Source: Actinomadura bangladeshensis (lineage in GTDB: Bacteria; Actinomycetota; Actinomycetes; Streptosporangiales; Streptosporangiaceae). Taken from it: DNA of 59,929 nucleotides. Of the stretch, positions 50,381-59,890 are shown in pieces (positions within the stretch are counted from its first letter, which is position 1; each line of letters begins with the position of its first letter). The translations under genes were made by a program, and so were the position numbers. The DNA lies in assembly GCF_004348335.1 (NCBI RefSeq), contig NZ_SMJW01000013.1, positions 1 through 59,929 of the forward strand, in the 5' to 3' direction. The notes beneath the pieces were generated by a model, which ran no database searches, was not told the origin of the DNA, and saw nothing but the letters and a program-made list of their open reading frames with translations.

Positions 50381-51589
50381 TCACGTCAGCGGCAGGCCCG
50401 TCACCGGCCGGCCGGTGGCGCTGCCCGCCAGCCAGCCGTCCCACGACTTCGCCCAGGGGGTCGGGCCGTTGCCGAACTGGAGCCGGCGCGACGTGCCGGT
50501 CACCTTCACGATGTCGCCCCGGTTGGTGAAGTCGAAGAACCACTTGGCGTCGGACGGGGAGGCGTTCACGCACCCGTGGCTGACGTTGTCGTTGCCCTGC
50601 GCGTCGGTCGACCACGGCGCCGAGTGGACGAACGTCCCGCTGTAGGTGAGGCGGACGTTCCATTTGGTCGGGATCCGGTACTCGCCGGGGTCGCCGGTGG
50701 TCGCGGAGTCCATGATGATGTCCTTCGCCTTCTCCTGGGCGATCATGGTTCCGCTGTAGCTGTCGTGGCCGGGCTTGCCGAGGCTGACCTTCATCGTCCG
50801 GACGGTCCTGCCGCCGTCGGTCACCGTCGCCCGGTGCTTCTTCGCGTCGATCGTGGTGATGTGGCGCGGGCCCACGGTGAAGCTCGCGCTGCGGTCCTTC
50901 ATCCCGTAGACGCCCTCGCCGACCTTCAGCCCCGCCAGGTGCGCGATGACCTTCACCTTCTGCCCGGACGGCCAGTACTCGCGGGGCCGGAAGTCGACCT
51001 CCTTGTCGCTGATCCAGTACCAGGCGCCCTCGACCGGCTTCGACATGCGGACTTCGAGGGCCTTCTCGACCGCGATCTTCCCGGCCTTGGTGCTCACGGG
51101 CCGGGACAGCAGCAGCTGCACCGGCATGCCCACGCCGACGGTCTCGCCGTCCAGCGGCGACATGCCGGACGTCAGCTTCTTCGCCGGCTTCAGCGTCGTG
51201 AACGTGGAGGTCGCGGTGACCTCCTTGCCGCCCTCGCCGGTGCCCTTCGCGGTGACCGTGTACGTCGTCGACGGACGCAGCGTCCACGACGACTTCCACG
51301 ACTTCCCGTCGGCCGCCAGCTTGCCCTTCGCCTCGGCGTTCTTCGTGCCGTAGGTGAGGGTCACGCTGGTCAGCCTGCCGTTGTCCGCGGTGACGGTGAC
51401 GGGCTTGTCGGGCGCGGCCTGCCGCGTCCCGGTGGCCGGCGTGATCGCCAGCTTCACCGCGTCCGCGGCCTTGGCGCCGCCGTCCCCGCCCTTGCCACCG
51501 CCGTCGCCGCCGGACGAGCAGCCCGCGACGGTGATGAGCACCGCCCCGGCGAGCGCCGCGCCCGCCGTCCCGGTCCGACCCTTGAGCAC
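50381..51589 (-). CDS. L,D-transpeptidase lipoprotein (Ig-like plus YkuD domains)
   Basis: Cell-wall enzyme of 402 residues that forms 3-3 peptidoglycan cross-links. A lipoprotein signal ends in TVAGC with Cys24. Two Ig-like domains (about 45-240) precede the YkuD catalytic domain (about 240-370), with the active-site Cys in NVSHGCVNAS. A C-terminal extension containing WAKSWDGWL resembles mycobacterial LdtMt2-type proteins. GTG 51589 follows AGGAG; an ATG at 51637 is possible but would lengthen the signal. Confidence 0.9.
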   Translation of the reverse strand: MLKGRTGTAGAALAGAVLITVAGCSSGGDGGGKGGDGGAKAADAVKLAITPATGTRQAAPDKPVTVTADNGRLTSVTLTYGTKNAEAKGKLAADGKSWKSSWTLRPSTTYTVTAKGTGEGGKEVTATSTFTTLKPAKKLTSGMSPLDGETVGVGMPVQLLLSRPVSTKAGKIAVEKALEVRMSKPVEGAWYWISDKEVDFRPREYWPSGQKVKVIAHLAGLKVGEGVYGMKDRSASFTVGPRHITTIDAKKHRATVTDGGRTVRTMKVSLGKPGHDSYSGTMIAQEKAKDIIMDSATTGDPGEYRIPTKWNVRLTYSGTFVHSAPWSTDAQGNDNVSHGCVNASPSDAKWFFDFTNRGDIVKVTGTSRRLQFGNGPTPWAKSWDGWLAGSATGRPVTGLPLT

Positions 51590-51713
51590 TGGAGAACTCC
51601 TCACGCTCGCCTGCTCGACCCGCGCCCGGCGGGTCATGCCCCGATCAAGGGGTGCACAAGATATTCACGTGCTCAGGTTATGCACGGTTCAGCGCGAGGC
51701 ATGCGAAACCAAG

Positions 51714-51731
51714 GACACTCTTCGGTGTTCT
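51714..51731 (-). terminator. Possible terminator of the pentose-phosphate operon
   Basis: After the pgl stop the minus strand folds GAACAC-CGAAGA-GTGTCC (one mismatch), followed by TTGGTTT. The stem is short, but the T-rich tail is unusual for this genome. Confidence 0.35.
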
Positions 51732-51732
51732 C

Positions 51733-52485
51733 TCAGCCGGGCAATCGGGACGCGGCGGCGGTGTCCAGGAGGAACAGGGTGCGGTCGCGGCCGCGCGCAC
51801 CGGCGACCGGGGCCTGCTCGGGGTCCGTGCCGGCCAGGCCGAGGCGGACGGCGTCCGCCTTCGACTCGCCGGCCGCCAGCACCCACACCTCGCGCGCCGC
51901 GCGCAGCGACGGGAACGTCAGCGAGATCCGGGTCGGCGGCGGCTTGGGGGAGTCGTGCACCGCCGCCACCGGGCGCTCGTCGCGCAGCGCCGGCAGGCCC
52001 GGGAACAGCGACGCGACGTGCGCGTCCGGGCCCATGCCGAGCATCAGCACGTCGAACGCCGGGACGGGGCCGCCCTCCGGGCCCGCGGCGGCGCGCAGCT
52101 CGGCGGCGTACCGCTCCGCCGCCGCCTCCGGGTCGTCGCCGTCCGGGCCGTCCGAGGGGGCCATCGGGTGCACCCGCGCCGGGTCGACCGGGACGTGGTC
52201 GAGCAGCGCCGCCCGCGCCCCGGTCTCGTTGCGCTCGGCGTCCCCGGCGGGGCGGAACCGCTCGTCGCCCCACCACACGTCCAGGCGGCCCCAGTCGATC
52301 GCGTCGCGCGCGCCGGCGGCGGCGAGCGCGGCCAGCACGGCCGTGCCGACGCCGCCGCCGGTCAGCACGACCGACGCCGAGCCGCGCGCCGCCTGCGCGT
52401 CGGCGAGCCGGGTCACCAGCCGCGCGGCGGCGGCGTCGGCGAGCAGGTCCTGGTCGCGGTGGACCAGGACCTCCGGGGCGCTCAC
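51733..52485 (-). CDS. pgl: 6-phosphogluconolactonase
   Basis: Hydrolyses 6-phosphogluconolactone to 6-phosphogluconate, the second step of the oxidative pentose-phosphate pathway. The 250-residue protein has SVVLTGGGVGTAVLAAL (phosphate loop), DVWWGDERF, and the catalytic-His region LGMGPDAHVASLFPG. GTG 52485 overlaps the opcA stop as GTGA. It is the last gene of the operon. Confidence 0.93.
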   Translation of the reverse strand: MSAPEVLVHRDQDLLADAAAARLVTRLADAQAARGSASVVLTGGGVGTAVLAALAAAGARDAIDWGRLDVWWGDERFRPAGDAERNETGARAALLDHVPVDPARVHPMAPSDGPDGDDPEAAAERYAAELRAAAGPEGGPVPAFDVLMLGMGPDAHVASLFPGLPALRDERPVAAVHDSPKPPPTRISLTFPSLRAAREVWVLAAGESKADAVRLGLAGTDPEQAPVAGARGRDRTLFLLDTAAASRLPG

Positions 52486-53501
52486 GCGTCCCCCCGCCGC
52501 TCGTCCACGTGCTGCTCGGCGGGCTCGGTCGCCGCCGCCTCGGGGGTCGCCGACACCGGCTCGCTCGCCACGCCGGGCGCCGCCGTGCCGTGCGCGAGGT
52601 CCTTGGCGAACCGGGCGGCGGCGTCGCGGTAGACCTCGTCGGGGTCGAGGCGCCGCAGCTCCTCGGCGAGCAGCTCGGGCATCGGGCGGCGCAGCAGCGA
52701 CACCTGCCGGTCGGGCTGGCCGGGCCGACACAGCGTCGCGACGCGCCCGTCCGGGCGGTGGATCTGGATGTCGCCGCCGGTCGTCGTCAGCCGGACGCCG
52801 GTGAGGCCGGGCCCCTCCGACACGGTCCGCTGCATCGGCACGCCCAGCCGGATCGACAGCCACGCGGCCAGCAGCTCCGCGCTCGGGCTGTCCGGCTCGG
52901 CGGCGACCTCGCCGGACACGATGTCGTCGTGGTCCTGGTCGAGCGCGGCGGCCAGCAGCGACCGCCACGACGTCAGCCGCGTCCAGGTGAAGTCGGTGTC
53001 GCCCGGCCGGTAGCCGCGCGCGAGCTGGGCGAGGGTGCCGAGCCGGTCGCGGGCCGCGTAGGCGTCGGTGACGCGGCGCTGCGCGAGCGCGCCCAGCGGG
53101 TCCTCGGCCGGCACCTTCGGCACCTTGCCGCCCGGCCACCACGTCACGACCGGCGTGTCCGGCATGAGCAGCGGGACGACGACGGAGTCGGCGTGCTCGG
53201 CGAGCGGCCCGTACATGCGCAGCAGCACCGTCTCGCCGGGGCCGGTCTCGCCCATCCGGATCTCGGCGTCCAGCCGGGACGAGCCGCCGCGCGGGTCGCG
53301 GGAGATGACGGTCAGCACCCGGCACGGGTGCTCGCGCGCCGCCTCGGTCGCGGCGCGGACCGCGTCGTACTGCGCCGACTCGTCGGTCACGATGATCAGC
53401 GTGAGCACCATGCCGACGGCCGGTCCGCCCATCAGGTGCCGGGACTGCGTCAGCGCGTCCTGGATCTTGCGGGTGGTGGTTCCGGTGAGATCGATGTTCA
53501 T
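52482..53501 (-). CDS. opcA: Glucose-6-phosphate dehydrogenase assembly protein OpcA
   Basis: Allosteric assembly factor of G6PD found in cyanobacteria and actinobacteria. The 339-residue protein has RVLTVISRDPRGGSSRLDAE, VVVPLLMPDTPVVTWWPG and YRPGDTDFTWTRLTSWR, all typical. An extra C-terminal tail rich in Ala, Glu and Pro (about 300-339) is not conserved. The ATG overlaps the zwf stop by one base (TAATG), so the two are translationally coupled. Confidence 0.93.
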   Translation of the reverse strand: MNIDLTGTTTRKIQDALTQSRHLMGGPAVGMVLTLIIVTDESAQYDAVRAATEAAREHPCRVLTVISRDPRGGSSRLDAEIRMGETGPGETVLLRMYGPLAEHADSVVVPLLMPDTPVVTWWPGGKVPKVPAEDPLGALAQRRVTDAYAARDRLGTLAQLARGYRPGDTDFTWTRLTSWRSLLAAALDQDHDDIVSGEVAAEPDSPSAELLAAWLSIRLGVPMQRTVSEGPGLTGVRLTTTGGDIQIHRPDGRVATLCRPGQPDRQVSLLRRPMPELLAEELRRLDPDEVYRDAAARFAKDLAHGTAAPGVASEPVSATPEAAATEPAEQHVDERRGDA

Positions 53502-55027
53502 TAGAGCCGCCTCCAGGTGCGCCCGTCCCGCGCCATGAGCTCGTCGGCGCTGGCGGGCCCGTAGCCGCCGGACTTGTACTGGTCGAGCCCGCTGCGGGAC
53601 GCCCAGTACTCGGTGATCGGGTCGAGGATCCGCCAGGACAGCTCGACCTCCTCCTGCCGGGGGAACAGCGGGGGGTCGCCGATCAGCACGTCCAGCAGCA
53701 GCCGCTCGTAGGCCTCGGGGGAGGTCTCGGTGAACGACTCGCCGTAGGCGAAGTCCATGTTGACGTCGCGGATCTCCATCGAGGTGCCGGGCACCTTCGA
53801 ACCGAACCGGACGGTGATGCCCTCGTCCGGCTGCACCCGCATCACCAGGGCGTTCTGCCCGAGCTCCTCGGTGTCGGTCTCCGAGAACGGCAGGTGCGGC
53901 GCCTTCTGGAACACCATCGCGACCTCGGTCACGCGGCGGCTGAGCCGCTTGCCGGTGCGCAGGTAGAACGGGACGCCCGCCCAGCGGCGGTTCTGGATCT
54001 CCAGCTTGATCGCGGCGTAGGTCTCGGTGCGGGAGTCGGCCGGGATGCCGTCCTCCTCCAGGTACCCCTTCACGTTCACGCCGCCCTGCCAGCCGGCCGC
54101 GTACTGCCCGCGCGCGGTGGACTGGGCGATGTCGCCGGGCACCCGCACCGACGAGAGGATCTTGGCCTTCTCGGCGCGGACGGCCTCCGCGCGGAACGAC
54201 GTCGGCTCCTCCATCGCCGTCAGCGCGAGCAGCTGCAGCAGGTGGTTCTGGATGACGTCGCGGGCGGCGCCTATGCCGTCGTAGTAGCCGGCGCGGCCGC
54301 CGATCCCGATGTCCTCGGCCATCGTGATCTGCACGTGGTCGACGAACGAGCGGTTCCAGATCGGCTCGAACATCGTGTTGGCGAACCGCAGCGCCAGGAT
54401 GTTCTGCACCGTCTCCTTGCCGAGGTAGTGGTCGATCCGGAAGATCGACTCCTCGGGGAAGACGCGGTGCACGGTGTCGTTCAGCTCCACCGCGGTCCTC
54501 AGGTCGCGGCCGAACGGCTTCTCGATCACGACCCGGCGCCAGGCGCCGTCCTTGCGGTCGGCCAGGCCGCTGCGCTGCAGCTGCTCGACGACCTGCGGGA
54601 AGAACTTCGGCGGGATCGACAGGTAGAAGGCGTAGTTGCCGCCGGTGCCGCGGCTCTCGTCCAGCTCCTTGACGGCCATCGACAGCGCGTCGAACGCGCC
54701 CGGGTCGGAGAACTCGCCGGGGACGAAGTGCATGCCCTCCGACAGGTGCGTCCAGACGTCCTCGCGGAACGGGGTGCGCGCGTGCGCCTTGACCGACTCG
54801 TAGGCGATCTGCCGGAAGTCCTCGTTCTCCCAGTCGCGGCGGGCGAAGCCCACCAGCGAGAAGCCCGGCGGCAGCAGCCCCCGGTTCGCCAGGTCGTAGA
54901 TCGCCGGGAGCAGCTTCTTGCGGGACAGGTCGCCGGTGACCCCGAACAGCACGAGCACGCACGGCCCGGCCACCCGCGGCAGGCGCTTGTCCCGCGGATC
55001 GCGGAGCGGATTGGCTGGGTTGGTCAC
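53501..55027 (-). CDS. zwf: Glucose-6-phosphate 1-dehydrogenase
   Basis: Oxidises glucose 6-phosphate to 6-phosphogluconolactone with NADP. The 508-residue protein has the nucleotide loop LFGVTGDLSRKKLLPA (about 27-42) and the catalytic RIDHYLGKETVQN. GTG 55027 follows AGAGGGGG. It begins 174 nt after a small open frame behind pgi, with a strong hairpin between, so it may have its own promoter. OpcA and Pgl follow immediately. Confidence 0.96.
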   Translation of the reverse strand: MTNPANPLRDPRDKRLPRVAGPCVLVLFGVTGDLSRKKLLPAIYDLANRGLLPPGFSLVGFARRDWENEDFRQIAYESVKAHARTPFREDVWTHLSEGMHFVPGEFSDPGAFDALSMAVKELDESRGTGGNYAFYLSIPPKFFPQVVEQLQRSGLADRKDGAWRRVVIEKPFGRDLRTAVELNDTVHRVFPEESIFRIDHYLGKETVQNILALRFANTMFEPIWNRSFVDHVQITMAEDIGIGGRAGYYDGIGAARDVIQNHLLQLLALTAMEEPTSFRAEAVRAEKAKILSSVRVPGDIAQSTARGQYAAGWQGGVNVKGYLEEDGIPADSRTETYAAIKLEIQNRRWAGVPFYLRTGKRLSRRVTEVAMVFQKAPHLPFSETDTEELGQNALVMRVQPDEGITVRFGSKVPGTSMEIRDVNMDFAYGESFTETSPEAYERLLLDVLIGDPPLFPRQEEVELSWRILDPITEYWASRSGLDQYKSGGYGPASADELMARDGRTWRRL

Positions 55028-55150
55028 GTGGCCCCCTCTGGTCGGACTGCGCCTTCTCGTCTCACTGCTTCAAGCATCCTGCCCCAACTCGTCTCGCGCG
55101 CCCGAATCGCGGGCACGCGCGTCATCGCACGCCGCCGGCCACATCGAGCA

Positions 55151-55171
55151 GCCGGGCGAGCCCCGCCCGGC
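55151..55171 (-). terminator. Hairpin between the pgi region and zwf
   Basis: GCCGGGCG pairs perfectly with CGCCCGGC around a 5-nt loop. Together with the 281-nt break between pgi and zwf it suggests termination or attenuation. The rest of the gap (55028-55201) shows no gene. Confidence 0.45.
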
Positions 55172-55201
55172 GGTTCACCAACAGGTATACGCACCCGCCG
55201 G

Positions 55202-55312
55202 TTAGATCATTCCCGGCGGCGCGGGGAGGCCGGCCGGCGCGCGCCGCGGCCTCCTCGAGCGGCCCGCGGGCGTTCCGGCCGCCTCCCCCGAGACGACGGC
55301 GGTGAAGCTCAC
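55202..55312 (-). CDS. Possible 36-residue protein coupled to pgi
   Basis: A frame starting at a GTG that overlaps the preceding pgi stop as GTGA and ending in PAPPGMI. The middle is Arg/Pro/Ala-rich (GRSRRPRRAPAG). No family is recognised. The overlap type is the same as at true junctions of this operon, which argues for translation, but the short length and lack of motifs leave it uncertain. Confidence 0.3.
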   Translation of the reverse strand: MSFTAVVSGEAAGTPAGRSRRPRRAPAGLPAPPGMI

Positions 55313-57006
55313 GGCCTGCGCGCCCCCGCCACCGCGCGGACCGCCTCGGTCAGTTTCCCCGCGCCCTCGATGGGGTCGCGCAGGTGCAGCCGGATCACCG
55401 GCAGCCGGCGCTCGCGCAGCGCCCGCAGCTCCCCGAGGGCCCGCGCCAGCCGCAGCTGCGCCAGGCTGTAGGGGCGGCCGGGGACGGGATGGGCGGCGAG
55501 CGCGTCGCCCGGCGCCGGGTCGCCGGTGATGATGAGGAACGCGCCGTTGCCGGGCCCGTCCTTGTGCACCGGGCCGGTCGCGTGCGGGTAGCCGGGCCCC
55601 GGCCCGTAGGCGACGGGGCGGCCGGACCCGCGCGACAGCGACGGCGCCAGGTAGCGGCCGGAGAAGTCGCCCGACAGGTACGTCATCACCGACAGGTAGC
55701 CGTCGCCCGGGACCGAGGCGACCAGCCCGCCGAGGACGGTCTGCAGTTCGGCGCCCGGCGGCCACGGGAAGTCGGCGTGCACCTCGATGCCGTCCTCGAC
55801 GTACACCGGGCGCTCCGCCGTCAGCGAGCCGGAGGACGCGGTGCGCAGCAGCGCGGCCGCGTCGTCCTCGGCCTCCTGCACGACCGTGCTGCCGGCCTCG
55901 AACGGGTTCACGCCGAGCAGCCACCCGGCGACCGCCGTCGCGTACTCCCACAGCAGGAACTGCGCGCCGAGCGGCGCCCACACCGAGGTGTCGGAGTCGT
56001 CCTGCGCCGCCGACTTCGGGTTGATCGACACGCCGTGCACGTCGGGGAACCCGCCGCGCGCGCCGGGCGGCTCGAACGCCAGCACGCCGCGGCCCCGCTT
56101 GCCGGTGCCGACCGCGAGGAGCTGGGAGATCCACGCGCTCAGCGCGCCCGGCCCGCCGGGCTCGCGCAGCAGCACCTTGTCGCGGGCGAGCCCGCCCGGC
56201 TCCTGCTGCGCGCAGCCGCCGATGACCGCGCCGAGCAGCAGCCCGGGGTTGTCCTCGTCCTTGGACAGCGACGGCACCAGCGAGGCCGCCTCGTCCAGCA
56301 GCCGGTCGGCGTCCGCGCCCGCCAGCACGGCCGGGACGAGCCCGTACGCCGACAGCGCGCCGTAGTGCCCCGGCAGGTAGGGGTCGGTCAGCCCGATCCG
56401 GTAGCCGCACTGCCGGGCGAAGTCGTGCAAGGGGCTGCCGTGGTCGGTGATGACCAGGAACCGGCCCGCGATCTCCCGCTCCGACAGGCCCCGCTCCCGG
56501 AACGCCTCGGCGAAGATCCGCCGGTAGGCGTCGCCCTCCAGCGACACGCCCGCCTTGCTGGCGAGGACGACCAGGGTCCGGTCGAGCCGCTCCATCGCGT
56601 ACGCCAGCGCGGCGGTGTCGCCGCCGTCCAGCACGGTCAGCCCGCCGGCCGTCCGCTCGCCGCCGGCCTCGGCGCCCGGGCCGCCGGCGCCGGCCGGCGC
56701 CGGCGCGTGCGCCTCCATGATCGCCTGCGCGGCGAGGCTCTCCGCCCCGACCCCGATCAGCACGATGTGGTCGAGGCCCGAGGAGCGCGCCTCCGACACC
56801 AGCCCGTTGACCTGGTTCAGCAGCCCGCGGGAGGCGAACGGCAGGTCGAGCCAGCCGAGCCGGCTGTGGTCCACCGCGCGCCGCCCCCACAGCCGCGGGT
56901 CCTTGGCGGCTAGGGCGCCGGGGACGCCGCAGCTCACGAGGTAGTCCCTCGCCTGCAGCGCCGAGTCCAGCACGTCACCGCGCGTCACTACGTCGAATCC
57001 GGACAC
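55309..57006 (-). CDS. Phosphoglucose isomerase family protein, divergent paralog A
   Basis: SIS-domain protein of 565 residues from the long actinobacterial glucose-6-phosphate isomerase family. Family motifs as I remember them are altered: the N-terminal GGSSLAPE region reads GVGAESLAAQ, the AESTGK catalytic-Glu segment reads AVGTGK, and the C-terminal GPRFLHSTGQYHKGG reads GPGYPHATGPVHKDG. The phosphate loop is retained as SKAGVSLE. GTG 57006 follows GGAGGGA. It may be a non-catalytic or heteromeric subunit. It is separated from paralog B by 116 nt. Confidence 0.8.
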   Translation of the reverse strand: MSGFDVVTRGDVLDSALQARDYLVSCGVPGALAAKDPRLWGRRAVDHSRLGWLDLPFASRGLLNQVNGLVSEARSSGLDHIVLIGVGAESLAAQAIMEAHAPAPAGAGGPGAEAGGERTAGGLTVLDGGDTAALAYAMERLDRTLVVLASKAGVSLEGDAYRRIFAEAFRERGLSEREIAGRFLVITDHGSPLHDFARQCGYRIGLTDPYLPGHYGALSAYGLVPAVLAGADADRLLDEAASLVPSLSKDEDNPGLLLGAVIGGCAQQEPGGLARDKVLLREPGGPGALSAWISQLLAVGTGKRGRGVLAFEPPGARGGFPDVHGVSINPKSAAQDDSDTSVWAPLGAQFLLWEYATAVAGWLLGVNPFEAGSTVVQEAEDDAAALLRTASSGSLTAERPVYVEDGIEVHADFPWPPGAELQTVLGGLVASVPGDGYLSVMTYLSGDFSGRYLAPSLSRGSGRPVAYGPGPGYPHATGPVHKDGPGNGAFLIITGDPAPGDALAAHPVPGRPYSLAQLRLARALGELRALRERRLPVIRLHLRDPIEGAGKLTEAVRAVAGARRP

Positions 57007-57122
57007 CGTTCCCTCCTGCCCCCCATCGTTTCAGGAGAGAACGGGCATTCGCGACCATCTCCGTTGATCTTCTTGGGGCGCGTTCCGGATCCGCCCGGTC
57101 GCGGTGCGTCCGCGCGGGCCGG

Positions 57123-58778
57123 TCAGGCGAGCGCCGCGGCGAGCTGCGCGAGCCCCTCGGCGCGGTCGCGCAGGTGCAGCCGAACGGCGGAGCCGCCCAG
57201 CGCGCGCAGCACCCGCAGGTCGCCGAACGCCTGCGCGAGCTGCAGCTCGCCCAGGCTGTAAGGCCGCCCCGGCACCGGCACGTCGTCGGTCACCGCACCG
57301 GTGATCTGCAGGAACGCCCCGTTCAGCGGCCCGCCCTTGTGGTACTGCCCGGCCGTGTGCAGGTAGCGCGGCCCCCACCCGAACGTGACCGGCGCCGGGT
57401 TCCTGCGCACGGCGGCGCCGCGTGCGGCCAGCAGCGGGCGCAGCCCGGCCGCCGCCGCGTCCCCGGAGCGGTCCAGGTAGGCGAGCACCGCGAGGTAGCC
57501 GCCGTCGGGGACGTCCGCGAGGACCGCCTCCAGCGCCTCGGTCAGCGTCCGCGCGCCGCGCAGCGCGTCCTCCTTCGCGTGCACCTCGACCGCGCCCTCG
57601 ACCAGCTCCGGCGGCCGCCGCACGACCGTCGGCGCCGTGCCCTCCTCCGACCGCAGCAGCGCGGCCGTGCTCGCCCGCGACTGCTCGGTGTCGGGCTCGT
57701 CGAACGGGTTCACGCCGATCACCCGGGCCGCCACCGCGACAGCGTACTCCCACAGCAGGAACTGCGCGCCGAGCGGGCCGGCGACGCTCACCCCCGCCTC
57801 GCGGCCGGGGCCCGGCTCGTCCGGGCGGCGGCCGAGGATGACCCGCCGCAGGTCGCCGGAGAGCTCGAACCCCGGCGCTTCGACGCTCTCCACCACGACC
57901 GGGAGCAGGCCCTTGCCGTCCTTGCCGAGCGCCCCGGCGACGAGCTGCTCCGCCCACCGGCCCAGGCCGGCGAGGCCCGAGCCGTGGTCGGCGATCACGA
58001 GCTTGTCGCGGACGCCGAGCGCCGAGGAGCCGAGCGCCGCGCCGAGCGCCAGCGCCGGGTTGTCGTAGGGCTGCCGCAGCGTCGCGGACAGCCGCGACGC
58101 CTCGTCCAGCAGGCCCGCCACGTCCACGCCGGCGAGCGCCGCCGGCACCAGCGAGCGGGCGCCGAGCGCGCCGAACCGGTCGTCGGCGTCGGGCTCGGCC
58201 AGGACGAGGTGGTGGCCGACCTCCGCGGCGGCGCGCGCGAGGCCGGAGCCCTCCTCGGCGACCGCGACGAACCGGCGCGCCAGCTCGGCGCCGCCCAGCC
58301 CGGCCGCGGAGAACGCGCGCCCGAACACCCGGCGCAGCGACTCCGCCTCGATGCTCTCGCCCACCACGACGACGAGCGTCCGGGCCAGGTCGCCGGCCAG
58401 CACGCCCGCCACCTCGTGCGGGTCGGTGGTGTCGAGGACGGTCAGCTCGGCGCCCGCCGTCCGGCAGACGGCCTCGGCGGCGAGCGCCGTGCCCCCCGAG
58501 GCGGCCAGCACGATCCGGTCGAGGCCGGTGCCGCGCGCCTCGCCCAGCGGGCCGGCGAGCCGGTCCGGGAGCGACCGCGAGGTCTCCGGCAGGTCCAGCC
58601 AGCCGAGCCGGCGGGCGGCGAGCGGGACCGCGTCCGGCCCCCACAGCTTGGCGCCGCGGGACGCCAGCGAGCCCGGCACGCCGTCGGAGACGAGACGGTC
58701 CAGGACCGTCTCGCCCTCGTCGACGACGGCGCCGCGGATGGTGACCGAGATCCCCCCGGCGGTCACCACCGAGGTCAC
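57123..58778 (-). CDS. Phosphoglucose isomerase family protein, divergent paralog B
   Basis: Second 551-residue member of the same family. It keeps [18 protein letters not shown] at the C terminus and a recognisable [10 protein letters not shown] near the N terminus. It lacks the SKSGST-type phosphate loop ([12 protein letters not shown]) and also the catalytic-Glu segment (VAGALGK for AESTGK). Paralogs A and B have thus lost different motifs. GTG 58778 overlaps the tal stop as GTGA, the tal-pgi order known from other actinomycetes. Whether it isomerises glucose 6-phosphate is uncertain. Confidence 0.82.
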   Translation of the reverse strand: MTSVVTAGGISVTIRGAVVDEGETVLDRLVSDGVPGSLASRGAKLWGPDAVPLAARRLGWLDLPETSRSLPDRLAGPLGEARGTGLDRIVLAASGGTALAAEAVCRTAGAELTVLDTTDPHEVAGVLAGDLARTLVVVVGESIEAESLRRVFGRAFSAAGLGGAELARRFVAVAEEGSGLARAAAEVGHHLVLAEPDADDRFGALGARSLVPAALAGVDVAGLLDEASRLSATLRQPYDNPALALGAALGSSALGVRDKLVIADHGSGLAGLGRWAEQLVAGALGKDGKGLLPVVVESVEAPGFELSGDLRRVILGRRPDEPGPGREAGVSVAGPLGAQFLLWEYAVAVAARVIGVNPFDEPDTEQSRASTAALLRSEEGTAPTVVRRPPELVEGAVEVHAKEDALRGARTLTEALEAVLADVPDGGYLAVLAYLDRSGDAAAAGLRPLLAARGAAVRRNPAPVTFGWGPRYLHTAGQYHKGGPLNGAFLQITGAVTDDVPVPGRPYSLGELQLAQAFGDLRVLRALGGSAVRLHLRDRAEGLAQLAAALA

Positions 58779-59890
58779 GCGCCGGCCGCCTTGGCCTCCA
58801 GCTCGCCGGTGATGGAGTCGAGCATGCCCTTCCAGGAGGCGGCGAACTTCTCGACGCCCTCGTCCTCCAGGACGCGCACGACGTCGTCGTAGTCGACGCC
58901 CGCGTCCTTCAGCGCCGCCATGTGCGCGCGCGCGTCGTCATAGGTGGCGCGGACCGTGTCGCCGCGGACCTGGCCGTGGTCGGCCTCGGCCACCAGCGTC
59001 GCCTCCGGCATCGTGTTGACGGTGCCCGGCGCGACCAGCTCGTCCACGTACAGCGTGTCGTTGAGGTTCGGGTCCTTCACCCCGGTCGAGGCCCACAGCG
59101 GCCGCTGGGGACGGGCCCCGGCGTCCTTCAGCGCCTTCCACCGGTCGGTGCCGAACTTCTCCTCGTACAGCGCGTACGCGAGCCGGGCGTTGGCCAGCCC
59201 CGCCTTGGAGCGCAGCTTCTTCGCCTCGTCCGAGCCGATCTTGTCGAGCCGCTTGTCGATCTCGGTGTCGACCCGGCTGACGAAGAACGACGCCACCGAG
59301 GCGATCTTCGACAGGTCGTGGCCGTTCTCGCGGGCCTGCTCCAGCCCGGCGAAGAACGCGTCGACGACCGCGCCGTAGCGCTCCAGCGAGAAGATCAGCG
59401 TGACGTTCACGCTGATGCCCTGGGCCAGCGTCCGCGTGATCGCCGCCAGGCCCTCCTGCGTCGCCGGGATCTTGATGAAGAGGTTGGGCCGGTCGACGAG
59501 CCACCACAGCATGCGCGCCTCGGCGACCGTCTTGTCGGTGTCCTTCGCCAGGCGCGGGTCGACCTCGATCGACACGCGGCCGTCGACGCCGTCGGTCCGG
59601 TCGTAGACCGGGCGCAGCACGTCGCAGCCCCAGCGGATGTCGTGGGTGGTGATCGCGCGGGACGCCTCCTCGACGTCCACGCCGAGCAGGGCCAGGTCGC
59701 GGACCTGGTCGTCGTAGGCGTTCCCCTTGCTCAGCGCCTTCGCGAAGATCGTCGGGTTGGAGGTGACGCCGACGACGTGCTTGTCCTTGACGAGCTCCGC
59801 CAGGTTGCCCGTCCGCAGCCGCTCCCGGCTGATGTCGTCCAGCCAGATCGAGACGCCCTCGTCCGAGAGCTGCTTCAGAATGTCGCTCAT
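58775..59890 (-). CDS. tal: Transaldolase
   Basis: Transfers a dihydroxyacetone unit between sugar phosphates in the non-oxidative pentose-phosphate pathway. The 371-residue barrel has [16 protein letters not shown] (strand 1) and the Schiff-base lysine in [19 protein letters not shown] 59890 follows GAGGAGAAGAG; a start at 59908 is unsupported. A transketolase gene probably lies just beyond the window edge, as in related genomes. Confidence 0.95.
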   Translation of the reverse strand: MSDILKQLSDEGVSIWLDDISRERLRTGNLAELVKDKHVVGVTSNPTIFAKALSKGNAYDDQVRDLALLGVDVEEASRAITTHDIRWGCDVLRPVYDRTDGVDGRVSIEVDPRLAKDTDKTVAEARMLWWLVDRPNLFIKIPATQEGLAAITRTLAQGISVNVTLIFSLERYGAVVDAFFAGLEQARENGHDLSKIASVASFFVSRVDTEIDKRLDKIGSDEAKKLRSKAGLANARLAYALYEEKFGTDRWKALKDAGARPQRPLWASTGVKDPNLNDTLYVDELVAPGTVNTMPEATLVAEADHGQVRGDTVRATYDDARAHMAALKDAGVDYDDVVRVLEDEGVEKFAASWKGMLDSITGELEAKAAGA

